DNA of 64,000 bases from Flavobacterium zepuense (GCF_007097145.1 NZ_VJVZ01000003.1:186001-250000), one strand, 5' to 3'; counted from the first letter of the stretch, positions 42,580 through 52,486 are shown. A program made the numbers and translations. Notes: generated by a model from the sequence alone, not told the origin.

Positions 42580-44517
42580 TTAATCATTCATAGACTGAAG
42601 GAAATCTTCATTATTCCTGGTTTTCCTAAAGCGGTCGTTAATAAAGTCCATAGCCTCAACCGGGTTCATATCGGCAAGGTATTTCCTCATTATCCACATG
42701 CGCTGTATGGTTTTTTCGTCAAGTAACAGGTCATCACGCCTTGTGCTCGATGAAGTAAGGTCGATCGCAGGGAAAATACGCTTGTTGGCAATTTTCCTGT
42801 CCAGCTGAAGCTCCATATTACCTGTACCTTTAAATTCTTCAAAAATAACCTCGTCCATTTTAGAGCCGGTATCAGTAAGAGCCGTAGCAATAATACTAAG
42901 CGATCCGCCACCTTCAATATTACGGGCTGCACCAAAAAAGCGTTTCGGCTTTTGCAGTGCGTTAGCATCTACACCACCACTCAACACTTTACCCGATGCA
43001 GGCTGAACCGTATTGTAAGCCCTTGCCAAACGCGTAATAGAATCTAACAGGATAACCACATCGTGGCCGCACTCTACAAGGCGTTTAGCCTTTTCAAGCA
43101 CTATGTTTGCCACTTTTACATGGCGGTCAGCCGGTTCATCAAAGGTAGAGGCAATAACCTCTCCCCTAACGCTGCGCTGCATATCCGTAACCTCTTCCGG
43201 GCGCTCATCAATCAGCAAAACAATAAGATAAACCTCCGGGTGGTTAGCCGCAATAGAGTTGGCTATATCCTTAAGCAACATTGTTTTACCTGTTTTAGGC
43301 TGCGCCACTATCATACCACGCTGGCCCTTGCCTATGGGCGAGAACAAATCGATGATCCTGGTAGAAATGGTGCTTTGCTTATCAGCAAGGTTAAATTTTT
43401 CTTCCGGGAAAAGCGGTGTAAGGTGCTCAAAAGAAACCCTGTCGCGTACAACCTGAGGGTCGTGGCCGTTAATTTTGTTAACCTTAACCAGTGGGAAATA
43501 TTTTTCGCCTTCTTTAGGCGGGCGCACCACACCTTTTACGGTATCGCCTGTTTTAAGCCCAAACAAACGTATTTGCGAGTTAGACAGGTAAATATCATCG
43601 GGCGATGCTAAGTAATTATAATCAGATGAACGCAGGAAACCATAGCCATCGGGCATCATTTCCAGTACGCCTTCGCTCTCTATTATGCCATCAAATTCAT
43701 AATCAGGCTCCCTGAAATTTTGTTTCTTTTGCTGTACAGGCTGCGCTGCACTTGCAGGGGAACTTTGTATGTTTTCTTTATTTGAAATAATAGGTGGGGT
43801 GTTTTGGCCGTTTTGTGCGCTTTGGCCGGCCTGGTTTTTTTTGTAGCTCGGGTGGTTAGGATTGTTGGCATTAGCCCTTTCAATCTGCGCCAAACGCTCT
43901 TCTTCACTAAGCTGGGGCCTTGTCCTTACAGGAGCAGCACCATCGGCTTGCTTAGGCTGCACTGCATCTTTTGCAGGTACAATTTTTCTCCTGTCATCCT
44001 TTTGCGGAGCTTTAATAGCTACCGGTTTAACAGCGGCAGGCTCTGTTTTATCGTCTGGAGTGGCAGGTGTATCTTCGGTTGGGGCGCTCTCTGTTACAGG
44101 ACGCTCCTTTTTAAAATCGGTTTTTTTGGCAAATGGCTTTTCCTGCCTTGGCTGCCTTGCGGGTACAGGCTCTATAATGGCATGTACAGGCGCTTCTGCG
44201 GGCTTTTCTGTTTTTGCGGGTGCTTCGGGCATAGAGGCAATAATTTTAGCTTCTTCGGCTGCGCCTTTGCTCATACGCGCCCTTTTTGCTTTCTCAGGGG
44301 CTGCATCATCATTTACAGGTGCCGGTGCCTCTGCCGCTGCGGGAGCAGCTTCTTCAAAAAGTGGCTGTATTTTTGCCGGATTTGCCGCCTGGTGATCGAG
44401 TATCTGGTATACTAACTCGTCTTTTTTCAGGCCCCTGAACTTACTGATCTTTGCTTTTTTTGCAATTTCCTGAAGCTCAGGCAGCTTCATTTCTTTTAAT
44501 TCAGAAATATCAAACAT
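42580..44517 (-). CDS. rho: Transcription termination factor Rho
   Basis: 645-aa RNA helicase. N-terminal helical domain ([21 protein letters not shown]), then a long low-complexity Lys/Ala/Pro-rich insertion (about residues 55-270) typical of Bacteroidota Rho. The cold-shock RNA-binding domain starts at [16 protein letters not shown]. Walker A is AQPKTGKTM; Walker B is [16 protein letters not shown]; the R-loop is [31 protein letters not shown]. Single gene, divergent from DUF4293. Confidence 0.97.
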   Translation of the reverse strand: MFDISELKEMKLPELQEIAKKAKISKFRGLKKDELVYQILDHQAANPAKIQPLFEEAAPAAAEAPAPVNDDAAPEKAKRARMSKGAAEEAKIIASMPEAPAKTEKPAEAPVHAIIEPVPARQPRQEKPFAKKTDFKKERPVTESAPTEDTPATPDDKTEPAAVKPVAIKAPQKDDRRKIVPAKDAVQPKQADGAAPVRTRPQLSEEERLAQIERANANNPNHPSYKKNQAGQSAQNGQNTPPIISNKENIQSSPASAAQPVQQKKQNFREPDYEFDGIIESEGVLEMMPDGYGFLRSSDYNYLASPDDIYLSNSQIRLFGLKTGDTVKGVVRPPKEGEKYFPLVKVNKINGHDPQVVRDRVSFEHLTPLFPEEKFNLADKQSTISTRIIDLFSPIGKGQRGMIVAQPKTGKTMLLKDIANSIAANHPEVYLIVLLIDERPEEVTDMQRSVRGEVIASTFDEPADRHVKVANIVLEKAKRLVECGHDVVILLDSITRLARAYNTVQPASGKVLSGGVDANALQKPKRFFGAARNIEGGGSLSIIATALTDTGSKMDEVIFEEFKGTGNMELQLDRKIANKRIFPAIDLTSSSTRRDDLLLDEKTIQRMWIMRKYLADMNPVEAMDFINDRFRKTRNNEDFLQSMND

Positions 44518-44676
44518 GTATAACTATTGGTTAATTAAATCGTAACTTAAAATGGGGTAAGGGTATTTGATTTTTTTGGGGATACCATACTTCGCAGAAT
44601 GAAGTACTTGTGGTTTTGTACTGCAATATTACAAATTTATTTTTACTATGCAATAGTATTTTTTAAAAAGAAACCA

Positions 44677-44684
44677 TATTTTTG
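44677..44684 (+). promoter_or_regulatory. -7 promoter box of the DUF4293 gene
   Basis: TATTTTTG, exact TAnnTTTG match, 20 bp before the ATG at 44705. Confidence 0.65.
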
Positions 44685-44704
44685 TGCTGCAATTAAACGC
44701 TGCA

Positions 44705-45115
44705 ATGATACAAAGAATACAAAGCATATATTTACTAATAGCCGTTATAGTAAGCGGCATACTGCCTATTTTTTTACCGTTATACACCTTAAGCAACGGT
44801 ACAGAGGTAAGCTTTATGGATAATATTGCTTTTGTGGTGTTGTTTGTGTTTAGTGCAACGCTTTCTATCGTTACGATATTTAGTTATAAAAGAAGACAAA
44901 ATCAGTTTGTTTTAAACAGGCTTAATATAATATTGAATTTAATTTTATTAGGATTATTTGTATACCAGTCGCTAAATTTACCCGGAGAGGATGAAATCTC
45001 AGAGAAGGGTATTGGGATGATTCTTCCTATCATTTCTATCGTTTTTTTAAGCCTTGCCAACAGGGCTGTTAAGAAGGATGAAGATCTCGTAAAATCTGCC
45101 GACCGACTTAGATAA
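44705..45115 (+). CDS. DUF4293 membrane protein
   Basis: 136 aa, four transmembrane helices, starting MIQRIQSIYLLIAVIVSGILP. A Bacteroidota-specific family of unknown function, which I recall as regularly neighbouring rho. The ATG at 44705 opens the first helix and fits the promoter; a GTG start at 44684 overlaps the -7 box and is rejected. A strong terminator follows. Confidence 0.88.
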   Translation: MIQRIQSIYLLIAVIVSGILPIFLPLYTLSNGTEVSFMDNIAFVVLFVFSATLSIVTIFSYKRRQNQFVLNRLNIILNLILLGLFVYQSLNLPGEDEISEKGIGMILPIISIVFLSLANRAVKKDEDLVKSADRLR

Positions 45116-45143
45116 ACCTTTTAACTTAGTTTATTAGTGCGTT

Positions 45144-45178
45144 AAAAATCCGGACCTATAAGTCCGGATTTTTTTGTT
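45144..45178. terminator. Convergent terminator after DUF4293
   Basis: Perfect 12-bp stem AAAAATCCGGAC / GTCCGGATTTTT with a 6-base loop; serves both the DUF4293 and dehydrogenase genes. Confidence 0.9.
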
Positions 45179-45185
45179 ATATACA

Positions 45186-46184
45186 TCAAACCAATACAGC
45201 AGCGCTATCTTCCGGCTCCTCCCCTTTTATCAGGCTGGCAATGCTCCCTAATGTAATCTGGGCAATTTGAGATAGTGCCTCATCGGTAAAAAAGGCCTGA
45301 TGTGCCGTTACCAATACATTAGGGAAACTCATTAGCCGCTGTATGGTATCATCTTCAATAATATCTTCCGAGAGATTCCTGAAAAATAATTTCTCTTCCT
45401 GCTCATATACATCTATACCTAAATGCCCTACTTTATGCTGCTTGAGGGCTTCAATAATATCGGCAGTACAAACAAGCCCGCCACGGCTGGTGTTTATCAG
45501 CGTTACACCATCCTTCATTAAAGCAAGAGTATCTTTATTTATAAGATAATGATTATCGGCAGTTAAGGGGCAATGCAGCGATATAATGTCCGATTGGCGC
45601 ATTAACTCCTCCTGTGTGGTATAATTAACGCCAAGTTCTATAAGCTGAGCGTCTTCAAACAGGTCATACGCGATTACCCTGCACCCAAAACCAAGCATGA
45701 TCTTACAAAAAGCCCTGCCTATTTTGCCTGTACCTATAACACCTACAGTTTTTTGATGCAGGTTAAACCCTAATAGCCCTGTTAAAGAAAAGTTTTGCTC
45801 GCGCACACGGTTATATGCTTTATGGGTCTTACGGTTAAGGGTTAAAAGCATTGCAACAGCGTGTTCGGCCACGGCTTCGGGAGAATACGCAGGCACCCTG
45901 CAAACGCGTATACCATACCTTTTTGCAGCATCAAGGTCTACATTATTAAACCCGGCACACCTAAGGGCTATAATTTTCACACCTTTTTGTGCAAGGGTGG
46001 CTATAACATCTGCGGTTAATTTATCATTAACAAATACACACACACCAATGGCATTATCAACCACATTTACAATATGCGGGCCCAAATGCGTTTCCAGATA
46101 TTCTATCTCAATGCCTATATCTACATTGTATCTGTCAAAAAAAACCTTGTCATAAGGCTGTGCAGAAAACATAATAATTTTCAT
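45186..46184 (-). CDS. ldhA: D-lactate dehydrogenase / D-2-hydroxyacid dehydrogenase
   Basis: 332-aa NAD-dependent enzyme interconverting pyruvate and D-lactate. Rossmann loop GVIGTGKIGRAFCKIM (near residue 146), substrate-binding LRCAGFNNVDLDAA, catalytic Arg in INTSRGGLV, Glu in YEQEEKLFFRN and His in VTAHQAFFTDEAL. The FFRNLSEDIIEDDTIQRLM stretch is typical of LdhA. Close homologs have the same length. Confidence 0.92.
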   Translation of the reverse strand: MKIIMFSAQPYDKVFFDRYNVDIGIEIEYLETHLGPHIVNVVDNAIGVCVFVNDKLTADVIATLAQKGVKIIALRCAGFNNVDLDAAKRYGIRVCRVPAYSPEAVAEHAVAMLLTLNRKTHKAYNRVREQNFSLTGLLGFNLHQKTVGVIGTGKIGRAFCKIMLGFGCRVIAYDLFEDAQLIELGVNYTTQEELMRQSDIISLHCPLTADNHYLINKDTLALMKDGVTLINTSRGGLVCTADIIEALKQHKVGHLGIDVYEQEEKLFFRNLSEDIIEDDTIQRLMSFPNVLVTAHQAFFTDEALSQIAQITLGSIASLIKGEEPEDSAAVLV

Positions 46185-46305
46185 AATCTACTACTATAAT
46201 TGTTAACTATTTGTAACTATTGTAATATACATCAAAAATAATAATGATACCACAAAGCAACCTTTTAAAATTTCGAGCATCTTTGTAGCATAACCACCTA
46301 CCGCT

Positions 46306-47025
46306 ATGACACAAAAAATACTACTATTACTACTCTGTCCATTCCTGCTTATAAGCTGTCAGGACGAGCTAAAATACGATTCTACCATACGCATAGCCTA
46401 TCAGGGGCGTGTAACCGATGCTGCCGGAAACCCTATAGCCAACCTGCCCGTGGGCGTTTACATCTCTAAAGATGAAGATGCCAATGGCCTTAACTATCTT
46501 TTTGCTTATGACCATGATATGATAAGTTATACTACTACCGATGGCAATGGCGACTATAAAATGTTTTTTCCGCAGCCTAAAAACCAGGATAATATTGTAT
46601 TGTTTATCAATCAGGATATACCGGGAATAGCTGTAAATGAGTCGTATTCTAAATTGGTTATCACTAATTTACGAACCGAAAACCTTACTGATTATAAAAT
46701 TGATTTTGGTGTTACACAACTTTATGAGGTTGCCAACAGTACTACACTGCAAATTGATTTTACAAACACAAGCGGCCAATCGTTAACCAAGCTTAATACC
46801 ATAGGTAAAGTAAGCGAAAGCGTTATAGATTACAACTTTAACCTCCCCCCTGTTGATGGCGTAAATGCATATATAATGACCAATTATAATGTGGGTAAAG
46901 ATCAGACCGTTACATTAAAATACCAAACACGAAGCGGCAACGAGGCAGGAGTTCAGGTAGTTAGCAACCATGAGGTACAAATACCCATTGGCACAGAGCC
47001 TGTTATATACCAATTAAACTATTAA
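46306..47025 (+). CDS. Lipoprotein with CarboxypepD-like domain (module copy 1)
   Basis: 239 aa. Lipoprotein signal with Cys at LLISCQDEL (residue 18). A carboxypeptidase-regulatory-like beta-sandwich follows: GRVTDAAGNPIANLPVGVYI, and YTTTDGNGDYKMFFPQPKNQDNIVLFIN. A second beta-rich domain closes the protein. The barrel gene follows by 3 bp, and the pair repeats next door at 47657-49032. Probably a surface or periplasmic partner of that barrel; no function known. Confidence 0.85.
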   Translation: MTQKILLLLLCPFLLISCQDELKYDSTIRIAYQGRVTDAAGNPIANLPVGVYISKDEDANGLNYLFAYDHDMISYTTTDGNGDYKMFFPQPKNQDNIVLFINQDIPGIAVNESYSKLVITNLRTENLTDYKIDFGVTQLYEVANSTTLQIDFTNTSGQSLTKLNTIGKVSESVIDYNFNLPPVDGVNAYIMTNYNVGKDQTVTLKYQTRSGNEAGVQVVSNHEVQIPIGTEPVIYQLNY

Positions 47026-47028
47026 GCC

Positions 47029-47643
47029 ATGAAATTATATACAATTTTACTGGCTTTGTGCCTACAATTTGGCTATGCCCAAACTACCGATAGCATTGCC
47101 AAACCTGTTGATAAATTTGCGTTTAACACCTTCCTAAAAGTATATTATACCTTTCCCGGCGCGAGTGGCGATAATGTACTCAGCAAGGGCAATGAGGGCA
47201 AATATGGCTTTGGTTTTGAAATGAACCTTATTAGTTATCGTAAATTTTACCTGGCCGGCAGTTATGAATTTTCAGGATATGACGTTACCAATGCAGCTCT
47301 TGCAGGAAATATAGAACATACCAATGTTAACAACTATTATGCACGGCTGTTATACCAAATTCCGATAGATAATAGGCGGTTTGCTGTGAGTCCGCTTATA
47401 ACCGGCGGTGCCGTGATGATCCATCAAAAAACAGCAGGTAAAAGCTACGGCAAGCAACGTGGGGCGGCTTTTAGTGTAGGGACCGATATAGATTTTAAAC
47501 TTACCGAAGCTTTAGGCTTATTTGGCAGGGCACGCTACGGTTTCCTGTATCCTGATGTTACAGCAAATGCAAAGGATGAAAAGTTTTTTAGCAACCTGAA
47601 CCAGTTAAATTTTTCTTTGGGATTAAAGGTAGGTATCGATTAA
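47029..47643 (+). CDS. Outer-membrane beta-barrel protein (module copy 1)
   Basis: 204 aa with a signal peptide ending FGYAQ. Alternating aromatic/polar strands and a C-terminal strand ending LNFSLGLKVGID point to an 8-10 strand barrel. Characteristic motif: YYTFPGASGDNVLSKGNEGKYGFG, and SYEFSGYDVTNAALAGNIEHTNV. Both recur in the gene at 48403. Its partner lipoprotein is immediately upstream. Confidence 0.82.
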   Translation: MKLYTILLALCLQFGYAQTTDSIAKPVDKFAFNTFLKVYYTFPGASGDNVLSKGNEGKYGFGFEMNLISYRKFYLAGSYEFSGYDVTNAALAGNIEHTNVNNYYARLLYQIPIDNRRFAVSPLITGGAVMIHQKTAGKSYGKQRGAAFSVGTDIDFKLTEALGLFGRARYGFLYPDVTANAKDEKFFSNLNQLNFSLGLKVGID

Positions 47644-47656
47644 AAATTATAAGGCT

Positions 47657-48400
47657 ATGATGAAAAAATTATTTTACTTAATTTTAGTATTCTTGTTATT
47701 AACAGGTTGTGACGACCGCCTTGAATACAGCGGTACTAAAAAAATAGTGTTTGAAGGCCGCATAGTAGACGAAAACAATCTGCCGCTTAACAATATAGAT
47801 GTCAGCGTTTATGTATCTAAAGAAGGCTCCGGCGGAGAATCTTCATTTATTTTTGGAGCACATTCTGATAGCGACGAAGATATTATAACGTACACAACTA
47901 CAGACAGTAATGGTTATTACCGCATGATATTCCCTATGCCAAGGGATCAGGATAATATTGCTTTGTTTATTAATCGGGAAGTAGAAACAAGTACACATTA
48001 CAATTCAAATTATTCTAATTCAATTATAACTGGTATCAAGCCCGAAAACATAACCGATTTTGACCTTAATTTTGGCGAGCAGAGAATCTTTAACCTTGAT
48101 AACCAGACAGAACTGACGGTTACCGTCAACAATATCCCTTTGTATTATTACGGTTATATTGATATTGAATTAGCCGGATTGGTAAACGATGCAATATATG
48201 ATTACAACCTCCCTGCGCATTTTAATTATGATACTACAGGGCCATATGATGATACATCGGCACATTATGTTTTTAAGGTAGCTAAAAATCAGGATATTGT
48301 ATTTACCTACAACAATGGTATTGTAAATGGCATATCGTCTTACGCGCAAACTACCATCCACATTGGTAATGAACCTGTTAACTATATTATAGAATATTAG
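47657..48400 (+). CDS. Lipoprotein with CarboxypepD-like domain (module copy 2)
   Basis: 247-aa paralog of the gene at 46306: lipoprotein Cys at LLTGCDDRL (residue 19), GRIVDENNLPLNNIDVSVYV, YTTTDSNGYYRMIFPMPRDQDNIALFIN and the same closing IHIGNEPVNYII pattern. Central and C-terminal parts have diverged. It lies 13 bp after the first barrel gene and 2 bp before the second. The four genes behave as one operon. Confidence 0.85.
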   Translation: MMKKLFYLILVFLLLTGCDDRLEYSGTKKIVFEGRIVDENNLPLNNIDVSVYVSKEGSGGESSFIFGAHSDSDEDIITYTTTDSNGYYRMIFPMPRDQDNIALFINREVETSTHYNSNYSNSIITGIKPENITDFDLNFGEQRIFNLDNQTELTVTVNNIPLYYYGYIDIELAGLVNDAIYDYNLPAHFNYDTTGPYDDTSAHYVFKVAKNQDIVFTYNNGIVNGISSYAQTTIHIGNEPVNYIIEY

Positions 48401-48402
48401 GC

Positions 48403-49032
48403 ATGAAAAAAGCAGTATTTATTATAGTAGCCCTGTTTGTATTTGCAAATTTACAGGCTCAGGAAGAAGAAGAAGAACGGGTATATGACAGTACGTATAT
48501 TGATAAGGTTAAGTATCAGCAGTTTGACGAAAGCTTTAGGGTATATTATATTTTTCCCGGAGCCGTGGGAGATAATGTGCTGGCAAAAGCTAATAAAGCT
48601 AAATTAGGGTTCGGGATGTCACTCAGCCTCATCACTGTCTACAATTTTTACCTTAATGCAGGTTTAGAATTTTCGCAATATGATGTAACCGATGCATCGC
48701 TGGCAGGCAATATAGACCATACCAATATTACCAATTATTTTGGCGAAATAATGTATAAGATACCGGTTTACAAGAAGATAACGGTAAATCCTAAAATAGG
48801 TATCGGTTATGCCGATGTGCGCCAAAAAACAGGATCTAAAAAATATGGTACGCAAAGCGGTACCTCTTATAACGCCGGTTTTAATGTAGATTATGCTGTT
48901 ACAAAGTCGTTTATGGTGTTTGCAGGACTCAACTATTCACTATTAAAACCCGAGACCGAAACAAAAAGTGAATACAAATCATTTTACGGCACACTGCACC
49001 AGCTCAATATAGTGGTAGGTATCAAACTTTAG
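48403..49032 (+). CDS. Outer-membrane beta-barrel protein (module copy 2)
   Basis: 209-aa paralog of the gene at 47029 with a signal peptide ending LQAQ followed by an acidic EEEEER run. Shared motifs: YYIFPGAVGDNVLAKANKAKLGFG and FSQYDVTDASLAGNIDHTNIT. Its stop codon overlaps that of the convergent phosphoesterase by 3-4 bp. Confidence 0.82.
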   Translation: MKKAVFIIVALFVFANLQAQEEEEERVYDSTYIDKVKYQQFDESFRVYYIFPGAVGDNVLAKANKAKLGFGMSLSLITVYNFYLNAGLEFSQYDVTDASLAGNIDHTNITNYFGEIMYKIPVYKKITVNPKIGIGYADVRQKTGSKKYGTQSGTSYNAGFNVDYAVTKSFMVFAGLNYSLLKPETETKSEYKSFYGTLHQLNIVVGIKL

Positions 49033-49526
49033 CCTTTTCGGGCAATTTCAATTACTTCAAGCGCCTGTATCTTATCGTTGTCTATCTCAAAACGCAGCAT
49101 GGTTCGCACCTGCTGAAAGCCGTGTGTCCCGGCGGCACCGGGGTTCATGTGAAGTAAGTTGTATTTATTATCGTATTGAACTTTAAGTATATGCGAATGT
49201 CCGCAAATAAACAGCTTCGGCGGATTTAGCGCCAGTTCCTGCCGTACAGTAGGGTTGTATTTACCCGGATATCCGCCTATGTGGGTAATTAATACATCTA
49301 CCCCTTCGCAAAAAAAGCGGTTATTTAGCGGAAACTCCTGCCTTGCCGATGCATCATCTATATTACCGTAAACGGCACGCAACGGCTTTTCTTTCTTAAT
49401 AGCATCGGTAACACCCAGATTACCAATATCTCCCGCATGCCAAACCTCATCGGCCAGGCACACATATTTCATTATAGTATCGTCAATATGGCTGTGAGTA
49501 TCAGAAAGAAGGAGGATTTTTTTCAA
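49029..49526 (-). CDS. YfcE/MJ0936-type metallophosphoesterase
   Basis: 165-aa phosphodiesterase with two metals. Motifs in order: LLSDTHSHIDD, VWHAGDIGN, AVYGNIDD (GNxD), ITHIGGYPGKYN and FICGHSHI. All metal ligands are present. Relatives cleave phosphodiesters in vitro; the cellular substrate is unknown. Overlaps convergently with the previous gene. Confidence 0.92.
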   Translation of the reverse strand: MKKILLLSDTHSHIDDTIMKYVCLADEVWHAGDIGNLGVTDAIKKEKPLRAVYGNIDDASARQEFPLNNRFFCEGVDVLITHIGGYPGKYNPTVRQELALNPPKLFICGHSHILKVQYDNKYNLLHMNPGAAGTHGFQQVRTMLRFEIDNDKIQALEVIEIARKG

Positions 49527-49655
49527 TTTACTGTTATAAAGTTTTAATGTTGTAAAGTTACAAAGTTAAATTCCGTAATAAAAATATAGCTATTCGTTAA
49601 TGGGGAGTTTCTTACTTTACAACGTTCAACTTTACTACTTTCCAACTTAAATAAG

Positions 49656-49663
49656 TATCTTTG
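49656..49663 (+). promoter_or_regulatory. truA -7 promoter box
   Basis: TATCTTTG, exact TAnnTTTG match, 23 bp before the TTG start at 49687; it supports that start. Confidence 0.65.
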
Positions 49664-49686
49664 CACTTTAAATTATTACAACAGTT

Positions 49687-50421
49687 TTGAGGTACTTTAT
49701 AGCGTTTGCATACAATGGTAAAAACTACTGTGGGTGGCAGTATCAGCCGCACAGCCCATCGGTACAGGAAACTTTAAACAAGGCCCTAACTACCCTGCTT
49801 CGCACTCCAATAGATGTTGTTGGCGCAGGCCGTACCGATACCGGTGTGCATGCCCGCCAAATGTATGCCCACTTTGACATTGATACCGAAATTAACAACA
49901 CCGCGCTTACCCAAAAACTCAACTCATTTTTACCCAAAGACATTGTGGTATACGGCTTTATACCGCTGCACGATGATGCCCATGCCCGTTTTGATGCCAC
50001 CAGCCGAACCTACGAATACCACATACACACCTACAAAGATGCCTTTGATAACGAGGGCAGCTGGTACCATTTTCACCCGCTGGATGTAGCGCGTATGAAC
50101 GAAGCCGCACAGGTGCTTTTGCAATCCACTGATTTTAAGTGCTTTTCTAAAGCCCATACCGACGTACGTACCTACAACTGCAAGATCACCCAGGCACAGT
50201 GGGAACTGCACGGCAACAAGCTGGTATTTACCATAACTGCCGATCGTTTTTTACGCAACATGGTACGCGCCATTGTGGGAACCCTTGTAAATGTGGGCAT
50301 TGGCAAGATAACTGTTGATGATGTACGAACCATTATAGAAAGCCGCGACCGGGGCCATGCCGGAGCATCGGTACCTGCACACGGGCTGTACCTTACTAAG
50401 GTAATTTATCCGTACCTTTAA
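49687..50421 (+). CDS. truA: tRNA pseudouridine(38-40) synthase TruA
   Basis: Isomerises uridines 38-40 in tRNA anticodon arms. 244 aa; catalytic Asp51 in VGAGRTDTGVHARQ, with RTYEYHIHTYKDAF and ADRFLRNMVRAIVGTLVNVG. It starts with TTG (TTG-AGG-TAC, giving MRYFIAFAYNGKNYCGW). No ATG in frame upstream fits the family N-terminus. The ABC exporter follows by 13 bp, probably in the same transcript. Confidence 0.95.
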   Translation: MRYFIAFAYNGKNYCGWQYQPHSPSVQETLNKALTTLLRTPIDVVGAGRTDTGVHARQMYAHFDIDTEINNTALTQKLNSFLPKDIVVYGFIPLHDDAHARFDATSRTYEYHIHTYKDAFDNEGSWYHFHPLDVARMNEAAQVLLQSTDFKCFSKAHTDVRTYNCKITQAQWELHGNKLVFTITADRFLRNMVRAIVGTLVNVGIGKITVDDVRTIIESRDRGHAGASVPAHGLYLTKVIYPYL

Positions 50422-50434
50422 GCCATTAAATTAT

Positions 50435-52204
50435 ATGAAAGCCACTACAAACACTCCACATAAAACCTCGTCACTAACAAAACTGATGCGGTTTGCAAAA
50501 GCCTACCGCGCTCGTTTTGCGTGGGTTATAATATTCTCTATAGCATTATCTATATTTGCTGCGGCACGCCCCTACCTGCTAAAACAGTCGGTAGACATGT
50601 ACCTTATAAAAAAAGACCACTCAGGCCTGTTATATTACATTGGCCTTATGGGTATTATGCTCATTTTAGAGGTTGCAGCGCAATTTTATTTTGTGTACTG
50701 GGCCAACTGGCTCGGGCAGGATATTGTAAAAGATATCCGCGAAAAATTGTTTGCACACATCAGCAGTTTCAGGATGAAATTCTTTGATAACGAAGCAGTT
50801 GGCCGTCTTGTAACCCGTACCGTATTTGATATTGAGAGCATCTCTAAGATATTCAGCCAGGGATTATTTATGATAATAAGCGACATGCTAAAAATGCTGG
50901 TTATCCTTATCGTTATGTTTGTAATGAACTGGAAACTAACCATTATCGTAATGCTTGCCATGCCTTTACTGGTAATTGCCACGCGCATCTTCCAAAAGAA
51001 AATGAAAGGCGCTTTTGAGGAGGTACGTACCCAGGTTGCCAACCTTAATACCTTTGTGCAGGAGCGCGTTACAGGCATGAAGATCGTTCAGCTCTTTAAC
51101 CGTGAGGATATTGAGTACGAAAAGTTTAAGGTAATCAACAAAAAACACAACGATGCCTGGCAAAAAAACATCCTGTACAACTCCATCTTCTTCCCCATTG
51201 CCGATATAATCTCCTCTCTTACAATGGGTTTCGTAATCTGGTATGCGGGTATCAGCATCTTAAACCTCGACCCTATAACCAGGCCCGGCGACATGTTTGC
51301 CTATATCATGTTCATTCCCATGCTATTCAACCCGCTAAGGCAGATAGCCGATAAATTCAACGAAATGCAAATGGGTATCGTAGCGTCTGACAGGGTTTTT
51401 GAGCTGCTGGATATGCAGGGTAACACCCAGAAGAACGGCACTACCGAGGCATGGCACTTTAAGGGAGAGCTTGACTTTAAAGATGTTAGGTTCAGCTATA
51501 TAGAAAACGAAGAAGTTATAAAAGGCATATCGCTTAAAATTGATGCCGGCCAAACCATAGCCATTGTAGGCGCTACGGGAGCCGGTAAAAGCACGATAAT
51601 TAACCTGTTAAACCGCTTTTACGAGATCAACAGCGGCAGTGTAACAATAGACGGCACTAATATAGACGATTTTAGCCTCCACAGCCTTCGCAGGCAGATA
51701 GCCATTGTACTGCAAGATGTGTTCTTATTTGCCGATACTATCCTGAATAACATCACTTTAAATGATGCTGCCATTACACGCGAAGACGTAGTAAAGGCCT
51801 CTAAAGCCATTGGCGTACACGACTTTATCATGAGCCTGCCGGGCGGTTATGACTATAACGTTAAGGAACGTGGCGTAATGCTGTCATCAGGGCAGCGCCA
51901 GTTAATAGCGTTTTTAAGGGCGTATGTAAGCAACCCAAGCATCCTTATTTTAGATGAAGCAACCTCATCCATAGATACTTACAGTGAAGAACTGATACGC
52001 AACGCCACCGATGCCGTTACCAAAAACAGGACCTCAATAGTTATTGCCCACAGGCTGGCTACCATTGTAAACGCTGATAAGATCATTGTGATGGACAAAG
52101 GTAAAATTGTAGAAGAAGGCACCCACTATGAGCTTATAAACCGCGAACAGGGGTACTACAAAAATTTATACTACTCGCAGTTTGCAGTGGAGACTGAAAA
52201 GTAG
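50435..52204 (+). CDS. MsbA-like ABC exporter, fused permease-ATPase
   Basis: 589 aa. Six membrane helices (about residues 20-310), then the ATPase with Walker A GATGAGKST (near residue 382), signature MLSSGQRQLIAFLRA (LSSGQ instead of LSGGQ) and Walker B ILILDEATSSID. Half-transporter acting as a homodimer or heterodimer, likely exporting a lipid or hydrophobic compound. A single full set of motifs, so homodimeric use is possible. Substrate unknown. Confidence 0.93.
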   Translation: MKATTNTPHKTSSLTKLMRFAKAYRARFAWVIIFSIALSIFAAARPYLLKQSVDMYLIKKDHSGLLYYIGLMGIMLILEVAAQFYFVYWANWLGQDIVKDIREKLFAHISSFRMKFFDNEAVGRLVTRTVFDIESISKIFSQGLFMIISDMLKMLVILIVMFVMNWKLTIIVMLAMPLLVIATRIFQKKMKGAFEEVRTQVANLNTFVQERVTGMKIVQLFNREDIEYEKFKVINKKHNDAWQKNILYNSIFFPIADIISSLTMGFVIWYAGISILNLDPITRPGDMFAYIMFIPMLFNPLRQIADKFNEMQMGIVASDRVFELLDMQGNTQKNGTTEAWHFKGELDFKDVRFSYIENEEVIKGISLKIDAGQTIAIVGATGAGKSTIINLLNRFYEINSGSVTIDGTNIDDFSLHSLRRQIAIVLQDVFLFADTILNNITLNDAAITREDVVKASKAIGVHDFIMSLPGGYDYNVKERGVMLSSGQRQLIAFLRAYVSNPSILILDEATSSIDTYSEELIRNATDAVTKNRTSIVIAHRLATIVNADKIIVMDKGKIVEEGTHYELINREQGYYKNLYYSQFAVETEK

Positions 52205-52223
52205 TTTTTCGACCCAAAAAGGG

Positions 52224-52329
52224 CTTAATATTTCACTTTTGGATTTTAAGTTGCTTTAAACAGGCCTATTTTACGACCATATTTTACAGGAATAAACTTA
52301 CAAATAGCCTAATATTTCACTTTTGGATT
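52224..52329 (+). repeat. Paired AT-rich motifs 84 bp apart (copy B)
   Basis: CTTAATATTTCACTTTTGG at 52224 and a near copy (CCTAATATTTCACTTTTGG) at 52308, start-to-start 84 bp. The interval contains ACAGGAATAAAC. It starts 20 bp after the exporter stop codon. Same design and spacing as the pair at 30928-31029. Confidence 0.75.
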
Positions 52330-52388
52330 CTGAGATTGGTATTTTAGAATTTAGATTGTCGGAATTTTAGACTAAGTCCGATAAATCA

Positions 52389-52426
52389 AAAAAAGAGGTT
52401 TCGTTTTAAACAGAGACCTCTTTTTT
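52389..52426. terminator. Terminator between the exporter and the AT-rich cassette
   Basis: Stem AAAAAAGAGGTTTC / GAGACCTCTTTTTT, one mismatch, 10-base loop; A- and T-runs on both sides allow use in both directions. Confidence 0.85.
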
Positions 52427-52486
52427 GACAAACTATCGTATATTGATAAACTATGGTTTGATTACTATTTAATAAGACTACTGGAT

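Noticed and set aside
43862-44395. Long open frames opposite the rho insertion
   Set aside because: They are low-complexity mirrors of the Lys/Ala/Pro-rich coding sequence and have no independent support.
44599-44823. Open frame upstream of and overlapping DUF4293
   Set aside because: It is out of frame with the clear DUF4293 gene and overlaps its promoter.
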